Source of the DNA: an uncultured Phascolarctobacterium sp.
GTDB taxonomy: Bacteria; Bacillota; Negativicutes; Acidaminococcales; Acidaminococcaceae
Length of the DNA: 39,152 nucleotides
NCBI GenBank assembly: GCA_900757795.1
Contig: CAAEPE010000052.1
Span: 1-39,152 of the forward strand
Direction: 5' to 3'
Shown: one piece after another, positions 22,134-30,140 of the stretch
Layout of the letters: every line of letters begins with the position of its first letter
Position numbering within the stretch: the first letter of the stretch is position 1
Notes under the pieces: generated by a model
Database searches by the model: none
The model's input: the letters and a program-made list of their open reading frames with translations, nothing else
What the model was told of the DNA's origin: nothing
Made by a program: the position numbers and the translations under genes

Positions 22134-22697
22134 TTATATTTCAAAAATATTCCACAAAATGAAATCAATAATTGTCTCGCCATAACTATTACTGCGCACC
22201 AGCTCGCAGCCTACAGGCAACGGAGGCAGTTCATCATGAGCTGAACGTTCAATCACTAAATAGCCGCCATTTTGCAAAAAAGATTTTTTGCCTAACACCG
22301 CAATAATCTGCTGAATCCAGCCTTTATTATAAGGCGGATCGCAAAAAGCAAAATCAAATAATTCTCCCTTCGCCGCCAAACGCTCTGCCACCTGCGGCGC
22401 GCTGCCCTTAATAACGATACAATCTGCTTCCGCGCGGCATTTAGCGATATTGCTTTTCACTAAGCGCAATGATTCCTTGCTCTCATCAATAAAGGTTATA
22501 CTTTTTGCGCCGCGGCTCCAGCTTTCCAAGCCTAAATTACCGGTGCCGGCGAAAAGATCCAGCACTTTGGCACCAATTATTTTACTGCCAATAATATTAA
22601 AAACAGATTCCTTCACCCGATCAGCAGTAGGGCGCACATCATAATTTTTCGGGACCGTCAGCTGTAAACCGCGCGCCTTGCCCGTGATTATTCTCAT
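22134..22697 (-). CDS. rsmD: 16S rRNA (guanine(966)-N(2))-methyltransferase RsmD
   Basis: This 187-residue SAM-dependent methyltransferase acts on 16S rRNA in the small subunit. It opens with MRIITGKARGLQL and VRPTADRVKESVFNII, which are family hallmarks. The SAM-binding motif LDLFAGTGNLGLESWSRGA and the catalytic motif FCDPPYNKGW follow. Length is standard. A weak AGGAGC site precedes the ATG. It is the first gene of the rsmD-coaD-coiled-coil operon and is divergent from the DUF4127 gene, with 87 bases shared for both promoters. Confidence 0.96.
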   Translation of the reverse strand: MRIITGKARGLQLTVPKNYDVRPTADRVKESVFNIIGSKIIGAKVLDLFAGTGNLGLESWSRGAKSITFIDESKESLRLVKSNIAKCRAEADCIVIKGSAPQVAERLAAKGELFDFAFCDPPYNKGWIQQIIAVLGKKSFLQNGGYLVIERSAHDELPPLPVGCELVRSNSYGETIIDFILWNIFEI

Positions 22698-22784
22698 GTA
22701 TTTGCTCCTATATGATATAATAATATACAGAAATTTTTCTCATTGTAAAAAATTGTACCGCCGCAGAGGCAAAGGAGGCGCTCC

Positions 22785-24455
22785 ATGAACAAATTGAAAA
22801 TTTCTATTTTGGGACTGCTTGTCCTCCTATGCGCCTTGCTGCTTAAAATACCGTCCAGCAATACAATTTCACTGCCAACTTTACCGCCACTAAATCAAAA
22901 TGCGTCCATGCTTTTGCTTCCCTTGGACAGTCGCCCTGTTTGCAGCAAAATGGTACAGAAGCTTGGTAATTTAGCAGGCGTTAATGTAATTGTACCGCCA
23001 AAAGAGCTGCTTGACAACTATCAACAGCCTGCGGACAGAAAAAAACTTTGGCAATGGCTGCAAAACTCCGCCTCCGACTACACGCAAAACGTTATTTCAG
23101 CAGATATTTTACTGCATGGCAGTTTATTACAGTCCCGCCAGCACATAGCTGCCAAAGAAGAACAGCAGGAATTTTTTACGCAGCTCGACGCTTTACAAAA
23201 CAAACTGCAAACCTCTGACAACACTTCTGCGCGCTTGACGGTGTTTTCCGTTATCCCCCGTCTCTTAGTCAGCGACGAAATTTATCCCGACTGCTGGTAT
23301 CAATTTCATCTCATGCGCTATTCCCAGCTTTTTGATATGACGGAAATCAATAGCGATTACGCTATGACTAAAAAAATGTTGGAATACCAAGAATTTATTC
23401 CAGAAAAAATTCTTGCCAAATATCTCCATCTTTATAAGCAAAGTCAAAATTTCAATGAGCAGCTCTTAACTCAAAACGCAGCGAATAACTCCACGCAAAT
23501 TATAATCGGTCAAGATGATTCGTCGCCCTTTGGCTTACCTCACCGCAGCGCCTTACAGCTGGAAAACATTATCGCCCGTCAAAAGCTTGCCAATGCTCAT
23601 CTCACTTACGGTGCCGACGAAATTGCCGCCCTGCTTTTAACGCGTTATTTTGTACAGCAAACTGGCTGGCAGCCAAAAATTTTTCTGCAATACAGCTCGC
23701 CTGCGGCAGAATTTAAGCACATGCCCTATATGGCGGTCAGCACCGGCGCCACTCTGCGCAGCCAAATAGAGCTTATCGGCGCGCAGCCTGCCGCTGCTGC
23801 CGACGAAGCGGATATTATTCTTTATATTCAATGCGGTGATGATGACATCAAACCAACATCAGCCGAAGCTCAAGAAGTGCAAAATTTGCTGAACCGCTCC
23901 ACTCCTGTGGGACTTATTGATTTAAGCGCCAATTTTGCTGCTAAAGAACTGCTTTTGCCGCAGCTTCTAATCAAAAATGTTCCTATCAACAAATTAGCAA
24001 CCTATGCCGGTTGGAACACCTTTAGTAATTCCTCCGGCACAGCTTTGGCACAAAGCGTTATTTTTACCGGACGACTACGCCAATTACAGCAACAAGGTTC
24101 AGAACAAATTGCCGCTCTTTATGCAGAAAATTTACGTTTTACTTGTGAACGTATCATGGAGGATTTTGTGTACCAAAAGCTTATCCATCCCCAGCTGCGT
24201 CCTTATTTGGCAAGCTTTGGTATAACTCCTACCAATTTACTGGCAGAAGATAAGCAAGCCACCGAATATTATATTCAAAAGCGTTTAAGCCTTTACGCTT
24301 TGTTACTTTTACAAGCAAATCTTGGCCGTACACCTTTTTACAGCTCACAGGATAAAAATTATTATCTAAAAAACTTATTAGTAGGTGTACAGCTGCCATG
24401 GAACAGAATTTTTGAGGCTGATTTAACAATACATACACAAATTGGAGCAAAATAA
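22785..24455 (+). CDS. DUF4127 family exported/membrane-anchored protein
   Basis: This 556-residue protein has an N-terminal hydrophobic segment (about residues 5-21, ISILGLLVLLCALLL) acting as a signal anchor or signal peptide without a lipobox. The mature part begins with MLLLPLDSRPVCSKMVQKL, matching the start of DUF4127 proteins, and continues with ADILLHGSLLQSR, an IIIGQDDSSPFGLP segment, and YAGWNTFSNSSGTALAQ, all typical of the family. Function is unknown; the Asp-rich conserved loops suggest an enzyme, possibly acting outside the cytoplasmic membrane. AGGAGG lies 7 bases before the ATG. It is monocistronic and divergent from rsmD, with a strong terminator after it. Confidence 0.85.
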   Translation: MNKLKISILGLLVLLCALLLKIPSSNTISLPTLPPLNQNASMLLLPLDSRPVCSKMVQKLGNLAGVNVIVPPKELLDNYQQPADRKKLWQWLQNSASDYTQNVISADILLHGSLLQSRQHIAAKEEQQEFFTQLDALQNKLQTSDNTSARLTVFSVIPRLLVSDEIYPDCWYQFHLMRYSQLFDMTEINSDYAMTKKMLEYQEFIPEKILAKYLHLYKQSQNFNEQLLTQNAANNSTQIIIGQDDSSPFGLPHRSALQLENIIARQKLANAHLTYGADEIAALLLTRYFVQQTGWQPKIFLQYSSPAAEFKHMPYMAVSTGATLRSQIELIGAQPAAAADEADIILYIQCGDDDIKPTSAEAQEVQNLLNRSTPVGLIDLSANFAAKELLLPQLLIKNVPINKLATYAGWNTFSNSSGTALAQSVIFTGRLRQLQQQGSEQIAALYAENLRFTCERIMEDFVYQKLIHPQLRPYLASFGITPTNLLAEDKQATEYYIQKRLSLYALLLLQANLGRTPFYSSQDKNYYLKNLLVGVQLPWNRIFEADLTIHTQIGAK

Positions 24456-24472
24456 TTCAGTAGGCCAAAGTA

Positions 24473-24502
24473 AAACCCCACTTCAGCGTTGGAGTGGGGT
24501 TT
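24473..24502. terminator. Bidirectional terminator
   Basis: A perfect 10-bp stem AAACCCCACT / AGTGGGGTTT lies between the convergent DUF4127 and NhaC-family genes. Confidence 0.88.
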
Positions 24503-24536
24503 GCCATATATGTTTCAATTTTTATTGAAGCCGATA

Positions 24537-25916
24537 TTATACAACAGTGTAGCCTGCAATCAAATAAGCAACGGAAGCAAATACCATAGCAATACCTGCA
24601 TACGGCAACTGCGTATAAACATGAGCGGTATTTTCAATATCGCAGGCTTTAGAAGTAAACACAGTAGCGTCGGCATAAAAGCAAGCATGACTGCACAAGG
24701 TAGCGCCGGAAACAATGGACGCCATAACCAGCAGAGGATTTGCACCTACGGCAAAGCCTAAAGGAATAATAATAGGCGCGCATACCGCAGGAATACCCCA
24801 GTTAGAGCCGGTAATAAAGCCTAAGCAGCCAACTACCCAAAACGCCAGCATCGGATACAGCTGCGCATTAACATAAGGCTCGATTAAATGAATTACATAA
24901 CCGGGCATATTAATGGCAGTCATAGCGCCTTCAATATAAAAAGCCGCTACGATAATAGAAAGTACAGGAACCAAATCGGCAAAGCCTTCAATCCAATAGT
25001 CGCAGAATTTACCCATGGTAATTTTTCCGCGAGGAACATACAAAACGATGCAGCACAATAACGCCGCAATCAAGCCCACAAAAAGGTCGCCAACATAAAA
25101 TTGTACGCCAATCATGGTCAAAATAGGAATAACAAAATCCCAGGCGCTTGCTTTTTTATCGTAATCCTGAGGCTTATCGTTTTGGTGATACATAGCATTT
25201 TCAATAATGCCATAACCCTCTTCGTCGTTCTTTAAGCGAGCATAAGCGCGTTTCATAGCACCTACTTTAGGCACAATGCCTACAATAAATAAAGGTACAA
25301 TAGCCAAAGCAAAAATACCATAAAAAACATAAGGAATTATCTGCATATAAGTAGAAATTGCATCACCGTAGCCTAATGCCTTAATAGCGTCCTGTTCATA
25401 AAAAACGCCGCCGAAAAAAATCGCCCATGTGGAAAATGGTATCAAAACACTGGTCGGTGCGCCAGTGGAGTCAACCACATAAGCCAATGCTTCGCGAGGA
25501 ATATGCCTTTGGTCAGCCAGCTTTTTGGTACAGCTGGTAACCGTCAGAATATTCATATAGTCGTCAATATAGATAATCATGCCTAAGATCCATGCGGAAA
25601 GGAGCGTAGTTGTTTTAGACTTACACAGCTTACCCAAAACATTGGCAATAGCATTGGTCGCGTTGGATTCATTGATAACGGCAATCAAGCTGCCGAACAA
25701 GCCGCAGACCATCAGCATCCACACAGATTCCGGATCCGTAAACACTTCAAAAAATTTTGTAGAAGCCAATTCTACAAAGTTGGCACCCGTTTTCCAACTA
25801 AATAAAGCGTAGCCCGTTAAAGCTCCCAATAATAACGGTTCTGTGGTCCGTTTAGACCAAACAGCTACAATTACAGTCAAAATGGCTGGAAATAAGCAGA
25901 TTATTCCATATTCCAT
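24537..25916 (-). CDS. NhaC-family Na+/H+ antiporter-like transporter
   Basis: This is an integral membrane protein of about 459 residues with roughly 11-12 hydrophobic segments, of the NhaC/ArsB-like ion transporter superfamily. The signature IIYIDDYMNILTVTSC followed by STGAPTSVLIPFSTWAIFF is conserved in NhaC-type antiporters and relatives such as malate-lactate antiporter MleN. The C-terminal half carries GCLGFITGSNWG and GATLCSHACFYADATVFTS. It may exchange Na+ for H+ or couple an organic acid; the substrate cannot be decided. The ATG at 25916 is preceded by GAGGGGG at 9 bases; an upstream in-frame ATG (25937) would include that site. It has its own promoter at 25988-26016. Confidence 0.85.
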   Translation of the reverse strand: MEYGIICLFPAILTVIVAVWSKRTTEPLLLGALTGYALFSWKTGANFVELASTKFFEVFTDPESVWMLMVCGLFGSLIAVINESNATNAIANVLGKLCKSKTTTLLSAWILGMIIYIDDYMNILTVTSCTKKLADQRHIPREALAYVVDSTGAPTSVLIPFSTWAIFFGGVFYEQDAIKALGYGDAISTYMQIIPYVFYGIFALAIVPLFIVGIVPKVGAMKRAYARLKNDEEGYGIIENAMYHQNDKPQDYDKKASAWDFVIPILTMIGVQFYVGDLFVGLIAALLCCIVLYVPRGKITMGKFCDYWIEGFADLVPVLSIIVAAFYIEGAMTAINMPGYVIHLIEPYVNAQLYPMLAFWVVGCLGFITGSNWGIPAVCAPIIIPLGFAVGANPLLVMASIVSGATLCSHACFYADATVFTSKACDIENTAHVYTQLPYAGIAMVFASVAYLIAGYTVV

Positions 25917-25987
25917 TGACCAAGCCCCCTCTGGCATTAAATTCCTCGCTAATAGAGCAATTTTTCTCTATTAAATACGGTAACATT

Positions 25988-26016
25988 ATTATACTCGCAT
26001 GTATCTCTGTTGTCTA
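25988..26016 (-). promoter_or_regulatory. Promoter of the NhaC-family gene
   Basis: -35 TAGACA (26011-26016) and perfect -10 TATAAT (25988-25993), spacer 17 bases, on the minus strand. It separates this gene from the upstream cysteine-desulfurase-like gene. Confidence 0.7.
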
Positions 26017-26065
26017 TAAAAATAACAACATATTTTCTTATAAATTATTTTTTCTTAACCAGCGC

Positions 26066-27259
26066 TTATGTCTGCTCAAATATTTCCCCTAAAGCTTTAA
26101 GAGCAGTCTGTACCTCCTGGGGTGTATTGTGCCAGCCAAAGGAAAAACGCAAGGTTCCGGCAGGATAAGTCCCCAAAGTTTTATGAGCATTAGGAGCACA
26201 GTGCAGTCCTACACGCACGAAAATACCGTACTTGCGTGTCAAAAAATCAGCTGCCAAAGCATTATCACCCTTAGTCAACGCCAAAGAAACTACGCCGGTG
26301 CGCCGGCAGCAATTTTTTTTACCGATAATTTTCAGCAGTCCGCGCTGTTCATATACCTCGGCACCGGACAAAAATTGCTGCGTCAGCGCCAGCTCATGGG
26401 CGCGCAAGTTTTCCATTCCCTGCTCCTGCAGCCATTGTACCCCGGCAGCTAAACCAATTATTCCCGGCAGATTTGGCGTGCCTGCCTCAAATTTATCGGG
26501 CATAAATGGCGGCGTCTTTTCCGTATGACTAATGCTGCCGGTCCCGCCTACAATTAACGGCTGAATTTTATCTATAATTTTTTCCGCTAATACAAAGCCA
26601 CCAATTCCCTGCGGCCCCAAAAGTCCTTTGTGTCCCGTAAATGCCACTGCGTCAATCTTCATGCGCTGCATATGGATAGGAAAAATGCCTGCCGTCTGCG
26701 CGCTGTCCACAACAAAAAATAAATTATTTTCACGACAAAAATTTCCCACTTTCTCAATCGGCAGCAGAGTGCCGCAAACATTACTTCCGTGAGTCATAAT
26801 AACTGCTTTTGTATTTTCCTGCACTAGCTTAGGCAAAAATTCCGTGAGCAAATTTCCCTCTCCGTCGCAGGGAATGCGGCTGAAAGTAATAGCATTTTGC
26901 GGAGCTTTTTCTCCTAATGCCAGCTCGCGCCCCAAAAGCTGCAGCGGACGCATCACAGCATTATGCTCCATCGCCGAAACTAAAACATGGTCGCCGGTTT
27001 GCAGCAAACCTCTAATAATTATATTGAGAGCCTCCGTCACGTTTTTGGTGAATACCACATTTTTCGCATCCTCAGCGCCAAAAAAATCGCACAACAGTTG
27101 GCGAGCGTTAAAAACTGCGTCCTCCACAACATACGCAGCCTCATAGCTTCCTCTATTGATATTGCTGCCCATTTGCGTCATATATTGATACACGGCAGCA
27201 GACACAGTCGGCGGTTTGGGAAAGGAAGTGCTGGCATTATCAAGATAAATCTGCGGCAT
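26066..27259 (-). CDS. Cysteine desulfurase / selenocysteine lyase-like PLP enzyme
   Basis: This 397-residue class-V aminotransferase opens with IYLDNASTSFPKP, as in SufS/CsdA-type desulfurases. The PLP Lys is in AFTGHKGLLGPQG, with the cofactor Asp in FVVDSAQTAG and His in SAMEHNAVMRP. A conserved catalytic Cys lies in VRVGLHCAPNAHKTLG. It would mobilise sulfur or selenium from cysteine/selenocysteine as a protein-bound persulfide or perselenide. Its divergent neighbours (yedE, a TusA/YedF-like protein, DUF3343, selD) point to a selenium-delivery role rather than Fe-S assembly; no sufBCD or iscU is nearby. GGAGG precedes the ATG. Its promoter faces that of yedE. Confidence 0.87.
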   Translation of the reverse strand: MPQIYLDNASTSFPKPPTVSAAVYQYMTQMGSNINRGSYEAAYVVEDAVFNARQLLCDFFGAEDAKNVVFTKNVTEALNIIIRGLLQTGDHVLVSAMEHNAVMRPLQLLGRELALGEKAPQNAITFSRIPCDGEGNLLTEFLPKLVQENTKAVIMTHGSNVCGTLLPIEKVGNFCRENNLFFVVDSAQTAGIFPIHMQRMKIDAVAFTGHKGLLGPQGIGGFVLAEKIIDKIQPLIVGGTGSISHTEKTPPFMPDKFEAGTPNLPGIIGLAAGVQWLQEQGMENLRAHELALTQQFLSGAEVYEQRGLLKIIGKKNCCRRTGVVSLALTKGDNALAADFLTRKYGIFVRVGLHCAPNAHKTLGTYPAGTLRFSFGWHNTPQEVQTALKALGEIFEQT

Positions 27260-27316
27260 AAATTTCCTCCAAATTTTTATTGCAAGTGTTACTTTAAATT
27301 TAGTATTTTTGTTTTT

Positions 27317-27346
27317 ATTTTAGCATAGCTTTATCGTATTTTTCAA
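27317..27346 (-). promoter_or_regulatory. Promoter of the cysteine-desulfurase-like gene
   Basis: -35 TTGAAA (27341-27346) and -10 TAAAAT (27317-27322), spacer 18 bases, on the minus strand, diverging from the yedE promoter. Confidence 0.6.
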
Positions 27347-27372
27347 TAAATCCGCTTTATCTATAAATGCTA

Positions 27373-27402
27373 TTGGAACACAACAGCACTCTATGATATA
27401 CT
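27373..27402 (+). promoter_or_regulatory. Promoter of the yedE-selD operon
   Basis: -35 TTGGAA (27373-27378) and -10 TATACT (27397-27402), spacer 18 bases, about 35 bases before yedE. Confidence 0.65.
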
Positions 27403-27438
27403 TTTTATAAGCAACAATTAGGTGAAAGGTTTGATATA

Positions 27439-28515
27439 ATGCTGAAAGATGAAAAAACAATTATTATTACCGCAGGCGCAGCCGTGGGACTAATTGCTTC
27501 TCTGTTAGTTTTTTTTGGTAATCCTGCTAACATGGGTTACTGCATTGCCTGCTTTCTGCGCGATACTGCCGGAGGACTCGGCCTGCATTCGGCAAAAGCC
27601 GTGCAATATATACGTCCTGAAATCAGCGGTTTAATTTTAGGTGCTCTAGCCGCCGCGCTATCTCACAAAGAATTTTCTCCCCGCGGCGGAAGCTCGCCGA
27701 TGACTCGTTTTATGCTGGGCTTTTTTACCATGATTGGCTGTCTTATGTTTTTAGGTTGTCCTTTTCGCATGCTGCTGCGCATTGCAGGCGGTGATTTAAA
27801 CGCTTGGTGCGGGTTTCTCGGTTTTGGCGGCGGTATTTACGCCGGTATATTTTTTCTCAACCGCGGTTATTCTTTAAAACGCACTTACAAAATGACTGCC
27901 GTAGACGGCGGCTTACTGCCTGTTATGGCAGCCACAATTTTAGTATTTTTAATTACCGCGCCGAATTTTATTCATTTTACTAATGCCGGCGGTGGACCCG
28001 GCGCTAAGCATGCGGCCATAGCACTTAGTCTGCTGGCCGGTTTAACCGTCGGTTGGCTAGCGCAGCGCACGCGCTTCTGCATGATTGCCGGTATACGCGA
28101 TTTTATTTTGTTTCGCGAAACAAAAATGCTGTGGGGATTTTTTGCTTTAACGGTAGCAGCCTTCTTGTGCAATTTAATTTTAGGCGTTGCTACCGGCACG
28201 GCGTATTTCAAATTAAGCTTTGCCGCGCAGCCAGTCGCTCACACGGACGCTCTGTGGAACGCTTTAGGCCTATTTTTAGTTGGCTTTGCCTGCGTACTTT
28301 TAGGCGGCTGCCCTCTGCGCCAGTTAATTTTGGCAGGCGAAGGTAATTCTGACAGCGCCATAAGCGTTTTAGGCTTAATTATCGGCGCCGCCTTTGCGCA
28401 CAATTTTGGCTTAGCCTCCAGCAGCGCAGGTCCTACAAACAACGGCCAAATCGCCGTTATTATTGGCATTATAGTTACGGCGCTTATTGCCTATTTAAAC
28501 ACCTATAAAAAATAA
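27439..28515 (+). CDS. yedE: YedE-family putative selenium transporter
   Basis: This 358-residue inner-membrane protein with about nine hydrophobic segments belongs to the YeeE/YedE (sulfur-transport) family in its selenium-associated branch. It has two related halves, each with Gly/Cys-rich re-entrant-type motifs: GYCIACFLRDTAGGLG and FLGCPFRMLLRIAGGDLNAW in the first half, and RTRFCMIAGIRDFILF and LGGCPLRQLILAGEGNSDSA in the second. The paired Cys residues are thought to handle the transported chalcogen species. AAAGG lies 9 bases before the ATG. It heads an operon with a TusA-like gene 15 bases downstream, then DUF3343 and selD. The selenium assignment rests on family and context, not on direct evidence. 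Confidence 0.88.
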   Translation: MLKDEKTIIITAGAAVGLIASLLVFFGNPANMGYCIACFLRDTAGGLGLHSAKAVQYIRPEISGLILGALAAALSHKEFSPRGGSSPMTRFMLGFFTMIGCLMFLGCPFRMLLRIAGGDLNAWCGFLGFGGGIYAGIFFLNRGYSLKRTYKMTAVDGGLLPVMAATILVFLITAPNFIHFTNAGGGPGAKHAAIALSLLAGLTVGWLAQRTRFCMIAGIRDFILFRETKMLWGFFALTVAAFLCNLILGVATGTAYFKLSFAAQPVAHTDALWNALGLFLVGFACVLLGGCPLRQLILAGEGNSDSAISVLGLIIGAAFAHNFGLASSSAGPTNNGQIAVIIGIIVTALIAYLNTYKK

Positions 28516-28530
28516 AGGAGAAAACTACTT

Positions 28531-28743
28531 ATGAAAATTATTGACGCACGCGGACTTTCCTGCCCGGAGCCAGTTATTTTAACCCGCCAGACCATGACCA
28601 GCGGTGAAGAAGCCTATCAGGTTTTGGTTGACAACAATACTTCTAAAGAAAATGTTACCCGTTATGCTCAACACCAAGGCTACAGCGTAACTATCAGCCA
28701 ACAAAACGAAGAATATTCTTTGTTACTCACGAAAAACAAATGA
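28531..28743 (+). CDS. TusA/YedF-like sulfur (selenium) carrier protein
   Basis: This 70-residue single-domain SirA/TusA-fold protein has the hallmark CPEPVI motif with Cys11 (DARGLSCPEP). It corresponds to the N-terminal domain of YedF proteins, which often accompany selD and yedE. It lacks the DsrE-like C-terminal domain that full YedF proteins carry. It would accept sulfur or selenium on Cys11 and pass it on, plausibly from the cysteine-desulfurase-like enzyme towards SelD. Its TGA stop overlaps the ATG of the DUF3343 gene (ATGA), implying coupled translation and a shared task. Confidence 0.87.
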   Translation: MKIIDARGLSCPEPVILTRQTMTSGEEAYQVLVDNNTSKENVTRYAQHQGYSVTISQQNEEYSLLLTKNK

Positions 28744-29003
28744 AACAATATGTAGCGACATTTTTTTCACACTTCGGTGCAGTGCGTTTTCATAAACTGT
28801 GCTTAGCTAAGGGCTGGCAAGCACATCTGGCTCCGGTACCACGCGCCCTAAGCAGCAGCTGCGGCACCTGCGTAATTTTTACCACAGAAGTTTTAGAAAT
28901 TAACGCACATTGGCAGTCAGAAATAATTACGTCCGAGCTTGAGCAGCTTGTCTTAAGCGAAAATAACAATTACAGCCCGCTTTTTCAGGCCAATGATATT
29001 TAA
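28740..29003 (+). CDS. DUF3343 domain protein (putative selenium/sulfur-carrier partner)
   Basis: This 87-residue DUF3343 protein has the family layout: a beta-strand start (YVATFFSHFGAVRFHKLC), then PVPRALSSSCGTCVIF with the conserved SSCGxC pair of cysteines. DUF3343 proteins recur beside selD/yedF in anaerobes, and this position between a TusA-like carrier and selD is the usual one. A role in protein-bound selenium transfer is plausible but unproven. Its start overlaps the preceding gene's stop by 4 bases, and selD follows after 19 bases. Confidence 0.82.
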   Translation: MKQYVATFFSHFGAVRFHKLCLAKGWQAHLAPVPRALSSSCGTCVIFTTEVLEINAHWQSEIITSELEQLVLSENNNYSPLFQANDI

Positions 29004-29022
29004 TTTAGGAGTAAAATAAATT

Positions 29023-30060
29023 ATGGAAAATCAAGTTAAATTAACTAAACTGGCAAGCTGTGCCGGCTGCGGAGCCAAAGTTGGCGCAGGCACTCTGTGT
29101 CGACTCTTGGAAGGCTTTGCCACGCATTCTGACCCTAATTTATTAATTGGCTACGATAAAAGCGACGACGCCAGCGTTTACGCTGTCACCAGCGAATTGG
29201 CTATTGTGCAAACCACAGATTTTTTTCCGCCTATTGTCGACGACCCATTTACGTATGGGCAGATCGCCGCAGCCAACGCCCTCAGCGATGTTTACGCTAT
29301 GGGCGGCGAACCAAAGCTTGCTCTAAATATCATGTGTATTCCCGAAAAAATGTCCCAAGCCACAGTGCAGGAAATTTTACGTGGCGGTTACAGCAAAGCT
29401 TACGAAGCAGGAGCTATAATTTCCGGCGGCCATACAATTCACGGCACAGAACCAATCTACGGTTTAGCTGTAACCGGCTTTGTGCATCCCCAAAAAATTT
29501 GGCGTAACAGCGGCGCGCGCCAAGGAGACGTTTTACTTTTAACCAAGCCTTTGGGCACAGGCATTTTAACCACAGCTGCCAAAGCCGACTTAGTAGAGCA
29601 AAAGCTTTTGAGCACGCTTTATCAGCAGATGAGCACCCTAAACAAATATGCCTACGACTGCCTAAAAAATTATGAAATTCACGCCTGCACGGATGTAACA
29701 GGCTTCGCCCTTTTAGGTCATAGTTTAGAAATGGCGCAAGGCAGCGGCGTTACTATCCATATTCAAGCCAACACTGTCCCCTATCATGCGGAAGCCTATG
29801 AACTGGCAGACATGGGTTTTATTCCTGCCGGAGCCTACCGCAATCGCGATTTTGCCGCAGCCCACGTCCATGTCGTTGGCAATATTTCCCGCGCTTTGCA
29901 GGATATTTCTTATGACCCGCAAACCAGCGGCGGTCTTTTATGCGCACTACCGGAAAAGGACGCGCTTGCTTGTCTGCCCAAATTGCAGCAGATTGCTCCC
30001 GCAACAAAAATTATCGGCTGGGTCGGCGCAAAGCTAGACGCAGATATTTATTTAGAGTAA
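29023..30060 (+). CDS. selD: Selenide, water dikinase (selenophosphate synthetase)
   Basis: This 345-residue ATP-dependent enzyme makes selenophosphate, the donor for selenocysteine, 2-selenouridine and labile selenium cofactors. The catalytic loop is SCAGCGAKVGAG, with Cys16 and Lys19 as the conserved pair. This is a Cys rather than Sec form, so it needs no recoding. Other features are the ATP-binding DKSDDASVY, TTDFFPPIVDDPFTYGQIAAANALSDVYAMGG, SGGHTIHG and the C-terminal YDPQTSGGLL. AGGAG precedes the ATG. It ends the yedE operon before a bidirectional terminator. SelA, selB, selC and mnmH are not in the window, so the end use of selenium is not shown. Confidence 0.96.
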   Translation: MENQVKLTKLASCAGCGAKVGAGTLCRLLEGFATHSDPNLLIGYDKSDDASVYAVTSELAIVQTTDFFPPIVDDPFTYGQIAAANALSDVYAMGGEPKLALNIMCIPEKMSQATVQEILRGGYSKAYEAGAIISGGHTIHGTEPIYGLAVTGFVHPQKIWRNSGARQGDVLLLTKPLGTGILTTAAKADLVEQKLLSTLYQQMSTLNKYAYDCLKNYEIHACTDVTGFALLGHSLEMAQGSGVTIHIQANTVPYHAEAYELADMGFIPAGAYRNRDFAAAHVHVVGNISRALQDISYDPQTSGGLLCALPEKDALACLPKLQQIAPATKIIGWVGAKLDADIYLE

Positions 30061-30087
30061 AAATTTTAATTGTAATATAAATTAAAA

Positions 30088-30137
30088 ACAGGGTCTAAAG
30101 GTTACACCATCCAACAGTGCAACAATTTAGACCCTGT
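30088..30137. terminator. Bidirectional terminator after selD
   Basis: A perfect 12-bp stem ACAGGGTCTAAA / TTTAGACCCTGT spans a 26-base loop between convergent selD and the BASS transporter gene. T-rich sequence follows on the plus strand. Confidence 0.8.
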
Positions 30138-30140
30138 ATT

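Noticed and set aside
29023..29120. Possible Sec-encoding TGA in selD
   Set aside because: The catalytic position is an ordinary Cys codon (SCAGCGAK), with no in-frame TGA.
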